Part shown: one piece after another, positions 24,885 through 36,061 of the stretch
How positions within the stretch are numbered: the stretch's first letter is position 1
How the letters are laid out: every line of letters starts with the position of its first letter
Assembly: GCF_022605165.1 (NCBI RefSeq)
Contig: NC_063068.1
Location: forward strand, 3,534,001 to 3,598,000
Direction of reading: 5' to 3'
Source of the DNA: Purpureocillium takamizusanense
Taxonomy: Eukaryota; Ascomycota; Sordariomycetes; Hypocreales; Ophiocordycipitaceae
Length of the DNA stretch: 64,000 bases
Translations under genes and position numbers: made by a program
The notes under the pieces: model-generated
Databases searched by the model: none
Told to the model about the DNA's origin: nothing
The model's input: only the letters and a program-made list of their open reading frames with translations

Positions 24885-25722
24885 TCATCTGCGCCTCGTG
24901 GGCTCGGGGGTGGGGGAGCGGCTGACGCTGCGCTCGTCGCGGCCGCGGAGCTTGAGCCACTTCTTGGTGCTGAGGACGAGGTCGCGGTCGAGTTCCTCGC
25001 TCGGGTTCTTGCGGTGGATGAAGTTGCAGAAGCCGCCGCGGACGCAGCCCTCGCCCGAGTTGAGCCTGCAGCAGGCCTCGCGGAAGTCGGTGACGGGGCT
25101 GAGCTCGCAGTAGATGGGGCGGCCGGCGTACCAGCGGCTGTTCAAGATGTCGCACGCCTGCTGAGCGGACTCTTCATACTTGAACCGCGCGTACACGTTT
25201 CCGATTAGGTCTACAACGTAGACAGGTGATTTAGCCTCTGACGAGAAAGGGGGGAGGGTGGTGCGCGCGGGAGAGCAGTCAAAGGGGACCATGGGGACAG
25301 CTTACGGTCGTTGTTGTTGTCGCAGACGACGAGCTCCTCCAGCTCGCCGTACTTGCAAAGCTCGCACCAGATGTCTTCATAGAAAGCGTCGAAGTGGTTC
25401 TGCAGCTGGGACGGGTTCATGCGGTTCTTGGGGTCGAAGGCAGGGTTCTGGTATAGGTTCGGCATGAGGATGGTCTGGCTGTACGAGGGCTTGACGTGCT
25501 TTCGCGAGCAACGGTCGCCGTGGCGGCATGCGCCGATTTTCTTTTCACCCTGGTGTTAGCAGCTGTTTTATTTCTTCTATGTATCTAATGGGAGAGAGGA
25601 GAGGGGGCGCGTTTGGGGGAGTTGAAGCAACACGGTCCACACGGGGCTATACTCACGAAATAGAAGGAGCAGTTGACCTTGTCAAGCTCCGTGCCGAAAA
25701 TGGAGGCGAGGAAGTTAGCCAT
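24885..25722 (-). CDS. Splicing factor U2AF small subunit (U2AF23/35)
   Basis: Recognises the AG at the 3' splice site as a heterodimer with the large U2AF subunit. Three exons (25722-25657, 25540-25306, 25210-24885) encode 208 aa, typical of the fungal protein. Order: the N-terminal segment MANFLASIFGTELDKVNCSF, first CCCH zinc finger (about 18-43, with KIGACRHGDRC), U2AF-homology RRM (about 65-147, with LIGNVYARFKYEE), second CCCH zinc finger (about 149-176, with EGCVRGGFCNFIHRKNPS), and a short tail ending PEPTRRR instead of a long RS domain. Intron 1 has two possible acceptors nine bases apart. AAAAG at 25542-25541 gives the canonical FYFKIGAC and lies about 15 nt after the branch CTAAC. 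CAG at 25552-25550 would insert three residues, GEK. Confidence 0.93.
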
Positions 25723-27394
25723 GACGACGGATCAGTGGGTTCGTCTGGGGGCAGAGGAGGAGGTTGTTGCGAGAGAGATGTTGCGAGAGAGGAGGACTGA
25801 GTCGGCTGTTCAGATGAATCTGGTTCACGAAGCCTTGCGAGGTGCGCCACAGCCGTGACGCTAGGTCACGTGTGTGGCTGATTTGTCAGTGTGGCGCTCC
25901 AGAGGGTTCTCTCCAACTTCCCCCACGACCGACCCCGCCCACTGTAGCTCCACGGTACTACGTACTTCGTACCAAGTTCACACCTACTAGGGTCGCATCC
26001 AGAATGTAAGCCTCAACGACTGCTTCTGCCACCCTTCCAGAACTGCAGAGCCTTTCCCAAGCCCGTTGCGCCAAGGTTTGGTGCTGCAGATGTCATCAAC
26101 ATCTCTCGGCGACGATGACTGTGTCTTTGAGTTTTATGGGTATGGCACGTACGAAGTACAGTAGTGCGGAAAAGAGGCGGTGCGCGTGCATCTTTGGACA
26201 GACCATCATGCCGTAGAAGAACGATGGCGGGTGCATGCAGCAGGCTCCGTCATAGGTAGAGAGACAAGGTTTCGTTCCTGCCTGACTGTAGCCGTGCGAT
26301 TTAGTGAATGGAACTTGCCACTTACTTGCACAGAGTACACGATCATGGCAGCGAGATGAGGGCAAACCGAGGGACGACAAGGCAAGGAGAGACTCACGGA
26401 CAGGAGTTGTCGGACGAAATTCCACGCATACGCCAAGGTCGAAGAGAGGCGAGGGAGATTATGTATCTTCTACGTTCTTACAAGTACGAGATATTCGAAG
26501 CGGTCGACTAATAATACAGGGAAGCAGATGAGCACGACACAGCTTGATTGTCTTAGTAGCACCCTGCAGTCCGTGATGTACTGCAAGGCAACATGGGTCG
26601 GCGATGGCAAAGCCAACGACCCTGAGGCGTTGGAGGTGGGAATTGAACACTTGCGACCCTAATAACCTTGGTTGGGTTTCAGCGGAGGGCCGCGCTAATT
26701 ATCTCTTCGCTTCTGTAGCGCCCGCGTTCCTGGCGCCACACGCGGGCGTCGTTGGGGATCTTTCAGGGACGGGATGTCCTTGCATCCATCTTACGGGTTA
26801 TTCATGCGAGGCACTCCGCTCGCTCGATAGGGCTTTTGTAGATCTTTTTCATTACCTAGGGTACGCGTAGAATGCGGCCCAGGCCCCTGCTGCGTATTTA
26901 AACCGGGCTCTTCAAGACTCGCCCTCTCCCAGTCTGCATGAACGTGTGGTCCACTGGTCCCCCAAGACGCCCTGAGCGACAGCGAATCCGTGCGGCAGCG
27001 CGGCGCTTGCGCTGGCTTGCCCTGAAGTGTGGACCTGCGAAATCCACCGGCTGCACCCTGACGCAGGGCAGGGCCCGGCTTCGTCACAGAACCCCCAAAT
27101 CCCCAATCCATGTCCAGTGTCCGATGGCGCGCTCCCCAGCTAGTAACGTTAGTTAGCGACAAGCCCCTTTTGCCCGGACGACTTGACGCCGCGACGGCGG
27201 CCCTCGACCGCAATCGTCATCCCAACTGCCGACGACGACGACGACGACGACGTGCGATGCCCCCCCTCAGAGCATAGACTGCTCCTCCTCCTCCTCCTCC
27301 TTCTTCGCCTCCCTCCATCGCGTCCTGCATAGCCCGCACCCGTTCGGCCCCTTCGTATCCATACCGTCACCCGCCTGGCCGACCGTCCCCGACA
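25723..27394. promoter_or_regulatory. Divergent intergenic region U2AF / ELMO
   Basis: 1.7 kb without a gene. Two exact copies of GTACTTCGTAC or its complement lie 187 bp apart in opposite orientation (25962-25972 and 26149-26159). A GAC/CGA repeat at 27231-27252 lies in the probable leader of the ELMO gene. A weak B-box-like stretch near 26640 fails as a tRNA (see rejected). Confidence 0.5.
27231..27252. repeat. GAC trinucleotide repeat
   Basis: About seven GAC units in the presumed 5' leader of the ELMO gene. Confidence 0.85.
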
Positions 27395-29536
27395 ATGGAC
27401 CAGGCCGACATCCCCGCGCTGCTGTCGCGCCTCGGCAGCGACGAGGACGCCGTCCGCAAAATGGCCGTCTTCAAGTTGCAAAACTCCATCAACGACCCCG
27501 CCTTTGCAGACGTCTTCATATCCTCGGGTGGCCTCGTCGTGTTGCGCCGCCTCATCATGAGCTCCCTCGGCAACACCCTCGCCTACACGCTCCAAAGCTT
27601 GACGCGCCTGCTCGAAGTCGACATGGGCTGGGAGATCTTCGAGACACCCACGGCCACCGACCTAGTCGAGCGAATAGTCGAGCTCATCGTCACGAACCCG
27701 CTGGTTAACATCCTCAGGGGCGCCATGGCCATTCTCGTCGCGCTCGTCAGCCATTCCCAGTCAAGCGCCACGGCAAACTCGCCCAGTTCGGTCCCTGGCA
27801 CGTTCGGCTTTCGCGCGCTCCGACCTGCCATCGCAGTGTACCCGCAATTCTTCGACCTCGTCGTCCAGCAGCTCCACAGCGCAGACCATGCGTTGTGCGG
27901 CAACGCCTTGATGCTTATCAACGCCCTCATCCGCGATGCACTGTCGAGCACGGTCCGCGATGCGAATGGCCAGGAAAATGGGACAGGTGGCAGAGAAGAC
28001 TGGGCCAAGCTGATCAAGCGCCTGCAGGATCTTGGCCTGATACGGGCGGTGTATAAGCTTATGCAAAGCTCATCCCTACAAGACCTTGCCGTGCCCATGC
28101 TCGAGTTCCAATCCCTCAGCAAGCTGCTCATTCGGAAGTGGCGCGAAGTCAGGGTAGATCTGGACCGACCAGAGCACCGACGGTCGCTCAAAAGCATACA
28201 CTTGGCGAGTGCGCCTGAACGCGCCGCCGTCAATGGGACGCCCAAGGAGGAGGGCTCAGAAATAGGCAAGAAGAAACACAACCCAGAAAAGTGGCGGAGG
28301 CTTGGGTTTGAGACGGAGAGCCCGGCGCAGGAGTTCGACACGGCGGGATATTTGGGCATGATGGACTTGACGGACTACGTGCGGCGGCACGAGGACGCCT
28401 TTCAGAAGCTGCTGCTTGAGCAGGCAACACGTCGGGCGTCGGGCCGCTGCCCAGTCGCGCGAGCCAGTCTGGCGGTGACCATGATTATGTATGATCATTT
28501 CGAGATTGACAAGACCGACCTCGAGGACACCAAGGGATACCAGGGCGCACAGATGAAGGACCAGGACAAGCTGTTCCAGCCGCTGCTGCTGCAGTGGTCA
28601 AGACTTCACGCGGCCGGTCTCCAAGGTTTCTTGCGCCTGTGGAAGTCAACGGCTGCCGAGGTCGAGGACTTCGACAAAGTTGTTGAGTTGACGCGTATAC
28701 TGATCGAGCAAGTCATCGGCCAGTCCACTCGGACAAGAGACATAATGGAGGTGGAGGACGACATGCACGAGTACGACATCACTCGCCTGCGGAACCTACA
28801 ACTGGAGCTGCTGGAATTGACCTTTGAAGACACGTGGGGTGAACACCTGTACCAGGTGCGCGAGGTGCTCAAACAGGAGGCCCTACAGTTTGTCAAGGAG
28901 CAACGAGTGCGCTGTCTGTTACAGGGGTCTTGGTTCAGCAGGCAAACCCCGAATCGAGATGCGAATGGCGATGGCGGCGACAAGCCGACGACAACTTCGT
29001 GGCGTTTTGCCAAGCTGTCACACAATCGGCGGTTCCTGCACTATTGCGACTTTGAGCAGCAGATGGCGCAGGACCCTGGCTTGGACAACCTGACGGAGAA
29101 AATTGACCTGGCAAGTATAAGCTCTGTCGTGTCCAACGTGTCGGCCCCGAACGAGGACGCCAAGAGCACCGCCAGCACAACGACGGTGCAAAAGCTGAGC
29201 AGCAACCCGAAGGCGACCACCAAGATTACTATCTTTCGATATGTCGACCCGTCGGAAGCCACCGGCGGCGGCGAAGCGAAAGAGCAGCCGATGTTGACGC
29301 TGTGGCCGATGAGCCACAGCCTGGCGTCAGAGTGGCTCGACGGCCTCCTCATGTTGCTCAACCAAGCGCCGATAACGGCCGAGACTAGTAAGCTCATCAA
29401 TTTGGTCAGTGACTACGGCCTGAAAATCCGACTCCTCAACGTCAGGATGGACTCGGCATTCGAGGGGCCGCCACCGGGGGCTGGTGTGGTACCGAGCAGG
29501 GAAGGGCTGGACGACGACTACTTCTTCGAGGTCTAA
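27395..29536 (+). CDS. ELMO/CED-12 family protein
   Basis: An intronless 713-aa frame from a true ATG. In animals ELMO proteins bind DOCK-type exchange factors to activate Rac; the fungal role is less defined and probably concerns polarity. Domains by eye: an armadillo-like N-terminal region (about 1-240) with repeated helical segments such as ALLSRLGSDEDAVRKMAVFK; a central ELMO region (about 320-500) with YLGMMDLTDYVRRHEDAFQK; a PH-like domain (about 515-665) with FAKLSHNRRFLHYCDFEQQ; and a short tail with PPPGAGVVPS, compatible with an SH3-binding Pro motif as in animal ELMO. Length is close to animal ELMO1 (727 aa). There is no signal peptide or membrane segment. Confidence 0.88.
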   Translation: MDQADIPALLSRLGSDEDAVRKMAVFKLQNSINDPAFADVFISSGGLVVLRRLIMSSLGNTLAYTLQSLTRLLEVDMGWEIFETPTATDLVERIVELIVTNPLVNILRGAMAILVALVSHSQSSATANSPSSVPGTFGFRALRPAIAVYPQFFDLVVQQLHSADHALCGNALMLINALIRDALSSTVRDANGQENGTGGREDWAKLIKRLQDLGLIRAVYKLMQSSSLQDLAVPMLEFQSLSKLLIRKWREVRVDLDRPEHRRSLKSIHLASAPERAAVNGTPKEEGSEIGKKKHNPEKWRRLGFETESPAQEFDTAGYLGMMDLTDYVRRHEDAFQKLLLEQATRRASGRCPVARASLAVTMIMYDHFEIDKTDLEDTKGYQGAQMKDQDKLFQPLLLQWSRLHAAGLQGFLRLWKSTAAEVEDFDKVVELTRILIEQVIGQSTRTRDIMEVEDDMHEYDITRLRNLQLELLELTFEDTWGEHLYQVREVLKQEALQFVKEQRVRCLLQGSWFSRQTPNRDANGDGGDKPTTTSWRFAKLSHNRRFLHYCDFEQQMAQDPGLDNLTEKIDLASISSVVSNVSAPNEDAKSTASTTTVQKLSSNPKATTKITIFRYVDPSEATGGGEAKEQPMLTLWPMSHSLASEWLDGLLMLLNQAPITAETSKLINLVSDYGLKIRLLNVRMDSAFEGPPPGAGVVPSREGLDDDYFFEV

Positions 29537-30808
29537 GCGAACGTCCACCGCGTTCGTCCTGTTTTCCTTTTCATACCCATATATACCCTTTGATCTTTGT
29601 ACTCAATTACGTCGCTGGCGAGGCATAGCGCACATGTCGAGGCCGAGTAATGATGGATGCGGGCGCGGGCGGTCTGCTGTTGAAACGATACCTCATGTCG
29701 ATGTGCTGAGAAGGCAGTTGGTCCGCTGGGCACCGTGTGAGGGTGTGTTAGGCCCAACTGGACGGATCATTAAGCGAGATGTATTGCCCTCGCCCCCCTG
29801 GGGAGCGTACAGGTACTACCTGTACTTCGTACTTCAAAGCCAATTCCGAATGTTGGCGAGGTGTGGACAAGGCCTAGAGACAAACCAAGTCACAATAATC
29901 AAAAATGGCTAAGCCGACAATCATCATTATTCCCGCTGCGATGCACTTGCCAGCCCACTATGAGGCTCTAACGCGGGCGGCAATTGACTGTTGACTGTGT
30001 CCCCAAACGGCAAGATACCAGACGGCACGATAGTTACCAGTAGGCCTCGTGTGGTCAATATATGGCACGTGCCTCTCCCCTCACGACCTGCTTTGCGTCC
30101 TGTAGAAGCACTCTATCTACCAGGGTACCTGCAGGAAGCTCCCGGGACGTTCGTGGTGGAGAACACAAACGATTACTAACAAGGGCGTTTCCGCGGCCGT
30201 CAGCGACGAGGCCGTCTTACGACTCCGACGGCACGCGCTGTCCGTCTTCAAGACGCCGGTGCTGGCAGGGGCGTGGGCTGACGCAGCATTCGACAGGGCG
30301 ACGGGCATACATCAAGACCATGGCGGATGAGGCGATCGGGCCGGAAGCGCAGCAGCATGTCCTACTCATTTAGTAGTTGCAATTGGTACAGGATATCCAC
30401 TCTCCGAGATGTCGTGGCCATCGCCCAGAGGTTGCCTGTGAGCGCCGCTTCTTGCAACGCACTCTGAATCAACGAGAAGGTGACGAGCTGCAGGGCGGTT
30501 GCACCGCGATGTGTCGTCGTAGTTGTGGCTTAGGCTCGTCTTGCACACCACACCACCCACGAGCACCACGAGCACCAGCAGGGGCCGCGGTTGGGTTGGA
30601 AGAAGCCCGTTCGAGAGAGCTCCCCCAAAAGCAGGAGGAGTGCAGACACGTAGCTCGGGCATCAGAGCTCAGGCAATCGCCAAGATCGCATGCAAGCTGT
30701 TTCGTACATGAGGGCTTGTTGCGGCCAAGGCATGGTGCAGCTGGGACGTTACGAGGGTCTCTCGGCCCGGGGGGCGGAGAGGCAACGAGGCAGAGAGAGC
30801 ATGCCAGC

Positions 30809-30827
30809 GAGAGAGAGAGAGAGAGAG
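30809..30827. repeat. GA dinucleotide repeat
   Basis: About nine GA units in intergenic DNA. Confidence 0.85.
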
Positions 30828-31075
30828 CATGAGGATGGAGGTGATACAGTGGAGTCGCAGGCCGCGTTGGGTAGGGATGCGGCGGGTGTGGAGCGCCGGC
30901 CGGCTGGACACAATGAGACTGGTGGCAATTGCCGGCGCTATGGCTGGTCGGGGGCCTTAATAAGGGAGACAATGCCAGGTAAATCATCAGCGCTCAAGTC
31001 GCCGGGCTGCCTGCAGTGAGTGGGTTGGGCGTGTGCCCGGACGGATCGATCCAGGGAGCGGTGACGATGGATGAG

Positions 31076-31095
31076 CTGTGCTGTGCTGTGCTGTG
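31076..31095. repeat. CTGTG pentanucleotide repeat
   Basis: Four units. This is the reverse complement of the GCACA/CACAG repeat at 1529-1548. Confidence 0.85.
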
Positions 31096-32741
31096 CATGA
31101 GAAAAAGCGGGCGCCGGCTGTGGCAGGGCGGGGGGGTAAAGCAAGAAAGCGGTCGGTCGGCACTGGCGAGCAAAAAGGAAAACAATACTTGCCTGTGATG
31201 CTGCTAGCTCGCGCCCATTTAACTCTTTGCATATCCCGTCGAGGAGTTGGTGAACCAGACCCTCTCTTCCTCCCTCGCATCACGCAACAATGTCGTCCTC
31301 GATGGGGAGCCCCGACACGCGGGCGGGGGCTTAACTTTTGCCTCGTCTCACCAAGTAAACGGTGACCCCAGCCAGCACATTGAACCTTATTGAGTGAGCT
31401 CAATTCCAGCGCCGCCGGTTGCCCATCACAGCGGAGCCACCTAGCCAACACAGGCGGAGAGCCTGGCTCGCCCAGCTGGCAGGGCAAGGCAGGGCACCAG
31501 AGAGGCACACACACCTCATCAGCTCAGCTCATCACCTTCGTCGATCCTTGTTGCCGTCTCCTCCTCCAGCCCCGCGCGCGCCGCCGGTCAAATCCGTGCC
31601 ATTCCAAACCCTGAGGTACGTCCATTCATCGGCGAAGGAGCTTCGCTGCCGGGCTCCGGCTCGAACCATAACCCTGCGGCTTCTGGCCTCACGGTGCGTG
31701 CCAATGCCATCATCATCGGGCCCACTCCCGAGCCTGCTGTCCGGCGCGACGTCAGCGACGCTCGTTCCATCATCAGCAAGCAGCTGAAAGGAAACCCTCC
31801 CCCAGGAAACGGGTCCCCCAAGCGTGTCCTGCCATGCCATGCCGAGCCTGGGCGGGACGCCCACCACTGCCACTCTGGAAGAGCTCCTGGCGCCCGATGA
31901 CTAACAGCTCCATTCAGTTTGGCACCAGGAACCCGGTTGTTCCCACCAAAGTTTAGGTAGTGCCGAGTACCTAGCACCGTGTTTACGGGCGGCCCTGTCC
32001 GCAACCCCATCAGGCCCCAGGGGATCCAATCTAGGGAGCCAGGGGCAGGCGCTCGGTTGCTGGTGCACATCATCTCCCAGCCCCTGACCAAACGGCAAAA
32101 CGGCGACGCGGCATCTCACCCTCGCAAAAAACAGCAAAGCAAAAAAAAAAAAAAGCCTGAGCGGCGAAACCTCTCCCTCTTCCTTGCTTCAGGCTTCGCC
32201 CCGAGACGACCACACGCACACGGCCACCTGTATCCGCTAAAACGAATCCTACTACCGCACGAGCGCACCGCACCGCATTCCTCCAACAGGCACATTCTTC
32301 TGTCTCGTCCTTTCCCCCTCCCTCCCCTCGGAAACCCTCTCGGTATGTGCAAGAACGCCCCTTGTCTCCCTCCCGCCCAAGCATACAAATGCGCCTTTGC
32401 CTCCGCCTCTGTCCCCGCATGACCTTTCTCCTCGCCTGTTCGGCTTCATCGTGTTCGCGTTGCGCGTCCGTTCGGCCCGCCTGGCGCACACGCGGCCCCG
32501 GAACGTGTCCTTTTCGTATCTTTTTGACGGTGGCGTCCGCTGACCTGCCGCTATCCCAAGGCAACAGCAAAGACAAACACGTCAGCAACCCGTGCTATAT
32601 CTCCCATTCACACTCACCACCATCACCAGCAGACATACTGTATCCGCCACATAGTATTTAACAAGCTCCGCGCTTCGAACTCGCTCCCGACCGGCCTCAA
32701 CCAAGAACATCCAACTTGTCACCACAAAACCACCATCCACC

Positions 32742-33272
32742 ATGGCCCGCATCCAGATTCCTCTCGACGCCCTGACGTCGCGTCTGAACCTCGGGGACCG
32801 ATTCCAGGGCCTCCGCTCCGGTCCCCTCAGTGGGCGATTCTCCAACCTGCGGCCCGTCTCCGAGTTCTTCGACTTCAAGCGCTTCGCGAAGCCCTCCAAC
32901 TTTGGAGAGATGCAGTCCCGTGTCAATTATAACCTCAGCCACTTCTCCAGCAACTATGCCGTTGTATTTGCCATGCTGAGCATCTACGCTCTGCTCACCA
33001 ACTGGCTGCTTCTCTTCGACATCATCCTCGTCGTTGCTGGCATGTTCCTCATCGGTCGTCTCGAAGGGCGCGACCTCGAGATCGGCACCTTCCGCGCCAC
33101 TTCGTCGCAGCTGTACACGGGTCTGCTCATCGTCGCCGTGCCCCTGGGTCTGATCGCCTCGCCCTTCTCGACCCTTCTCTGGTTGATTGGCGCTTCCGGT
33201 GTGGCCATCCTCGGCCACGCATCGTTTATGGACAAACCGATCGATGAGGCTTTTTCCGGGGAGGCGGTCTAG
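32742..33272 (+). CDS. PRA1 family protein (prenylated Rab acceptor, Yip3-like)
   Basis: A small membrane protein of the ER and Golgi that interacts with prenylated Rab GTPases. Intronless, 176 aa, with the ATG in good context (CCACCATGG). After an amphipathic N-terminal 70 residues there are two long hydrophobic hairpins, about 73-106 and 127-165, the PRA1 topology of four membrane helices. The acidic end DEAFSGEAV is plausible as a true C-terminus. The next coding frame starts less than 100 bp downstream, so the two genes may be co-transcribed or have overlapping UTRs. Confidence 0.92.
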   Translation: MARIQIPLDALTSRLNLGDRFQGLRSGPLSGRFSNLRPVSEFFDFKRFAKPSNFGEMQSRVNYNLSHFSSNYAVVFAMLSIYALLTNWLLLFDIILVVAGMFLIGRLEGRDLEIGTFRATSSQLYTGLLIVAVPLGLIASPFSTLLWLIGASGVAILGHASFMDKPIDEAFSGEAV

Positions 33273-33350
33273 GTGGTCGGCCGCGAGCTCCCAAATTTGC
33301 GCCCCAATGGGGAAGACCATCGAGGCGCGGGCGGAGGAAAACCGACGGGG

Positions 33351-34621
33351 ATGCTGCGCAATATGACCAATGGGGGGGTGATGACCCCAGGGTTCAGGAA
33401 TTGGATACGGAGGATGAGGATGGCGCGGCCGCACGTGGCCTTGGGCTGTCTGCGAGGCGTAACACGCGATTTGTTAGCGATTCTCTTCGGTTCACGGGTA
33501 TAGACTTGGGCGATCGGACAAGCGGCACGCTGCGCCGCCGGCGTTTGGGCGACTCGGAAGAAACCGACGAAGATGGCTCCTCTTCTTCTCGAAGCGACGA
33601 TATTGGCGACGACGATAGTGCGTATGGCGAAGAGCCGGCACCGCTTGCCATCGAGGACCGGGAAGAGTCTTTGGTGCAATCCGCGCTCCGGCGCATCAGC
33701 AAGGCCCAAGCCAAGGGCAAGGCTGACGTCAAACTCAGCAAGGAGGAGCTCGGGGCCCTTGAGCGCAGACGCAAGCGCATGCAGGAAGAGGAGGAGAGGC
33801 GGAGACAGGCTTCCAGCAGCGGCGGCGACCGCAAGAAGAAGAAGAAGGAGCAGCGGGTTGCCGTACCGCTCTCGCAACTCGAACCGATATCTCGCAAGAA
33901 GACGACCAAGGCTCCGCCCCAATCTCAGCCTCCTCCTCGACACGCATCCGCTGGAGACTTGCCCCAGGGACATGGCTATCCGCCAGCCGGGTTCTTTCCG
34001 CCTCCATCCTCTTCTCGCCCTCGGCCGCGATCCGGGACAACTTCTTCAAGGCCACCTAGTCGCGCCCATGACGAGCGCGGCTCATCTCCGTTCCAATACG
34101 AGTATGTGCCGCGAACGTCATCTTCCAACAGGCACATTTCCGACTCGGTGGCCCGACCCCGGTCGTCTCGAGGCTCTCCGCGTATGGAGCCTTTGGTTCT
34201 GGGAGCTCGCTCCAACCTTGACCCTTTTCAATTCCAGACTGCCGGACCTCGCGCAGCGTACGCTGCCAGTGCCGTTGGGTCATCCAGACGGTACGTTTCT
34301 GGACCTGCTGAGATGATGTACGACTCGCATCGGAGGAGAAGCGCAGCCCCCGGGAGTAGCCTTCACGCATCTCACCGCAAGAGCTACGGCGATGAGACGA
34401 GCGAGGAGAGTCAAGGTAGTGAGGACAGCAGCGACGACCGCGGCAATGCGGCGCATGTTGGAGAGCATTCGGGGAGGAGAGGGGACGCGGACATTGTTGT
34501 GGAGGTCTCGCCGGAGCCCGAGCCCGAGCCGCCGCCGCCTCTACCTCCGGTAACCAAAAAGAAGTCGTCGTCGCCGGTCAAGAAGAAGTCGAGTTCTGGA
34601 AGCAGGCGGAAGAGAAGATAA
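33351..34621 (+). CDS. Disordered Lys/Ser-rich protein; probable one-base frameshift at its start
   Basis: The frame ending at 34621 encodes about 406 residues from 33401 but contains no usable ATG near its beginning: the nearest initiator-like codon is TTG at 33401. It has strong coding character (TEDEDGAAARGLGLSARR, then RFVSDSLRFTGIDLGDRT). ATGs at 33351 and 33363 lie in the adjacent frame, separated only by a seven-G run (33372-33378). One more G there would join them in phase. I therefore place the start at 33351 and treat the gap as a likely sequencing or assembly error. The protein is almost entirely low-complexity: a basic Arg/Lys helix around the RRRKRMQEEEERRR segment, Pro/Ser-rich middle, and Lys/Ser-rich end (KKKSSSGSRRKRR), possibly nuclear. 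No known domain is recognised. Confidence 0.55.
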
Positions 34622-35398
34622 TGTCTAGACGGGACTGTAGGGACGCCTGCTTGTCCGTGTATCTGATACCATACCTAATTGACCTTTTGAGAAGCGCATG
34701 AGATTGAAACGGTTCAATGTGTTGTGTGTGTTTTGAGGTTCAAGAATACAGCCCAGACAGAGTACAAAGTAGTCACAAGGGTTCTTAAGCTTCAAAAAAA
34801 CATCTGAATCTTGTCTAGACTACAAGAGCATCGCAAAGAGTGCTGTCCCTGGTGCGGAAGATCTGAAAAAGGACAGTAGGGATGGTCAGTGCCCAGACCG
34901 ACTTGCACGCACGGCACCCATATTTGCCCCAGTCGGTCGGTGCGCAGCCTCGGCTCTGCCCGCGCGCCCGAGACCTACCTTAGACCCCTGTCGGAGGCGG
35001 GAGCTCTGCAGCTGCCGTGACCGCGGCACCTCCAACCCGAGAGCATGGGGGGGGGGGGGCGCTTCCGCGTCTGCTGGCTGCATCTCGCACGCTACACCAA
35101 CCAACCCATTTCGAATCACTTTTTCGCAACTCGTCGACGGCGACGCGACTGCCCGACGGGTACACGGGTATTGCCCGCGACTCGACTCGACTCGACTCGA
35201 CCTCGCGAGCCCGAAACAAACGACGACCGACGACTGTCCAACCCCGACCGGCCGGCCGCCGTCTTCTACTACTACTTGATAAATTTGCCACGACACTTAG
35301 CAATAGCCTTCCATCTCCCCCCGTGTCCGCGTCGTCGTCGAGTTCAGTGTCATTGGAAAGCGAACGATCCGCGCCCCTTCCTTACCACCCCACACGGC
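34622..35398. other. Intergenic region upstream of PEX4
   Basis: Holds the 3' UTR of the upstream gene and the PEX4 promoter and leader. It includes a 13-G run (35047-35059) and a CGACT pentanucleotide repeat (35178-35201). No gene is seen. Confidence 0.55.
35178..35201. repeat. CGACT pentanucleotide repeat
   Basis: About five units, roughly 200 bp upstream of the PEX4 ATG, in its presumed leader. Confidence 0.85.
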
Positions 35399-36061
35399 AT
35401 GTCGTCCCGCGGCAAGTCCTCGGCCGGTGCCGCCGACTCGGCCAAGACGGCGACCAAGCGGCTCATCAAAGAGCTCGACGTGTGGCGCAAGGAGCAGCGT
35501 GAGGAGCAGGGCATCGAGCGCCTCGGGCCCGTCTCCGAGGACAACCTGCTCGAGTGGGAGGCCGTCATCAACGGGCGCGGCATCGGCTGCGGCTACGACG
35601 GTAGGCCACTTCCCCCCTTCCTTCCCCATGGCCCCCTCCCCCCCCCCCGGCTTCAGCCTTCCCTACGTCGGGCGCGCGGGAGCCAACAAACGAAACATGC
35701 GAGCTAACCTTGGATGCGTGTGGCGGTGACCCCAGCCGGCCGCTGGCTCCTCAGCATCTCCGTCCCCGCCGCCTACCCTCTGCAGCCGCCCAAGATGCGC
35801 TTCGCCACCCCCGTCGTGCACCCCAACATTGCGCTCGCGACGGGCGAGATCTGCCTCGACCTGCTCAAGGACGCGTGGACGCCCGCCTACAGCGTGCTCG
35901 AGTGCGTGCGCGCCGTCCGCATGCTCCTCGGCTGCCCCGAGACCGACTCCCCCCTCAACGTCGATGTCGCCGCCCTGCTGCGTCAGGGCGACATCCTGGG
36001 CACGCGCAAGCTCGTCGAGTGCTGGTGCGCGGACGACGGCGGCCGGTATGATGGGCCTTGA
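35399..36061 (+). CDS. PEX4: Peroxisomal ubiquitin-conjugating enzyme (E2), peroxin-4
   Basis: The E2 anchored to peroxisomes by Pex22, which mono-ubiquitinates the import receptor Pex5 for recycling. Two exons, 35399-35600 and 35736-36061, joined in phase across a 135-nt intron (donor GTAGGC, branch GCTAAC, acceptor CAG), encode 175 aa. The UBC fold is clear: LLSISVPAAYPLQPPKMRF, the HPN motif in HPNIALATGEICLDLL with the catalytic Cys at about residue 107, and AWTPAYSVLECVRAVRMLL after it. The N-terminus (MSSRGKSSAG) resembles other fungal Pex4. The CDS is unusually GC-rich. A GA repeat follows the stop codon directly. Confidence 0.9.

Larger units (their letters stand above)
29537..32741. 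other. 3.2-kb intergenic region
   Basis: No credible gene. One exact GTACTTCGTAC lies at 29822-29832. It also holds a GA microsatellite (30809-30827), a CTGTG repeat (31076-31095) and a 14-A run (32141-32154). The last 400 bp is C/T-rich and probably the promoter and leader of the PRA1 gene. Confidence 0.5.

Noticed and set aside
26630..26690. Possible minus-strand tRNA (a TTCAATTCCCAC stretch)
   Set aside because: The T-arm does not pair (two mismatches of the four pairs checked), and no D-arm, anticodon arm or acceptor stem can be drawn.
33248..33350. PRA1 fused to the downstream Lys/Ser-rich protein as one gene
   Set aside because: PRA1 ends at a plausible family C-terminus, the frames differ, and no intron of usable size with good sites joins them. 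A separate gene with a homopolymer error is simpler.
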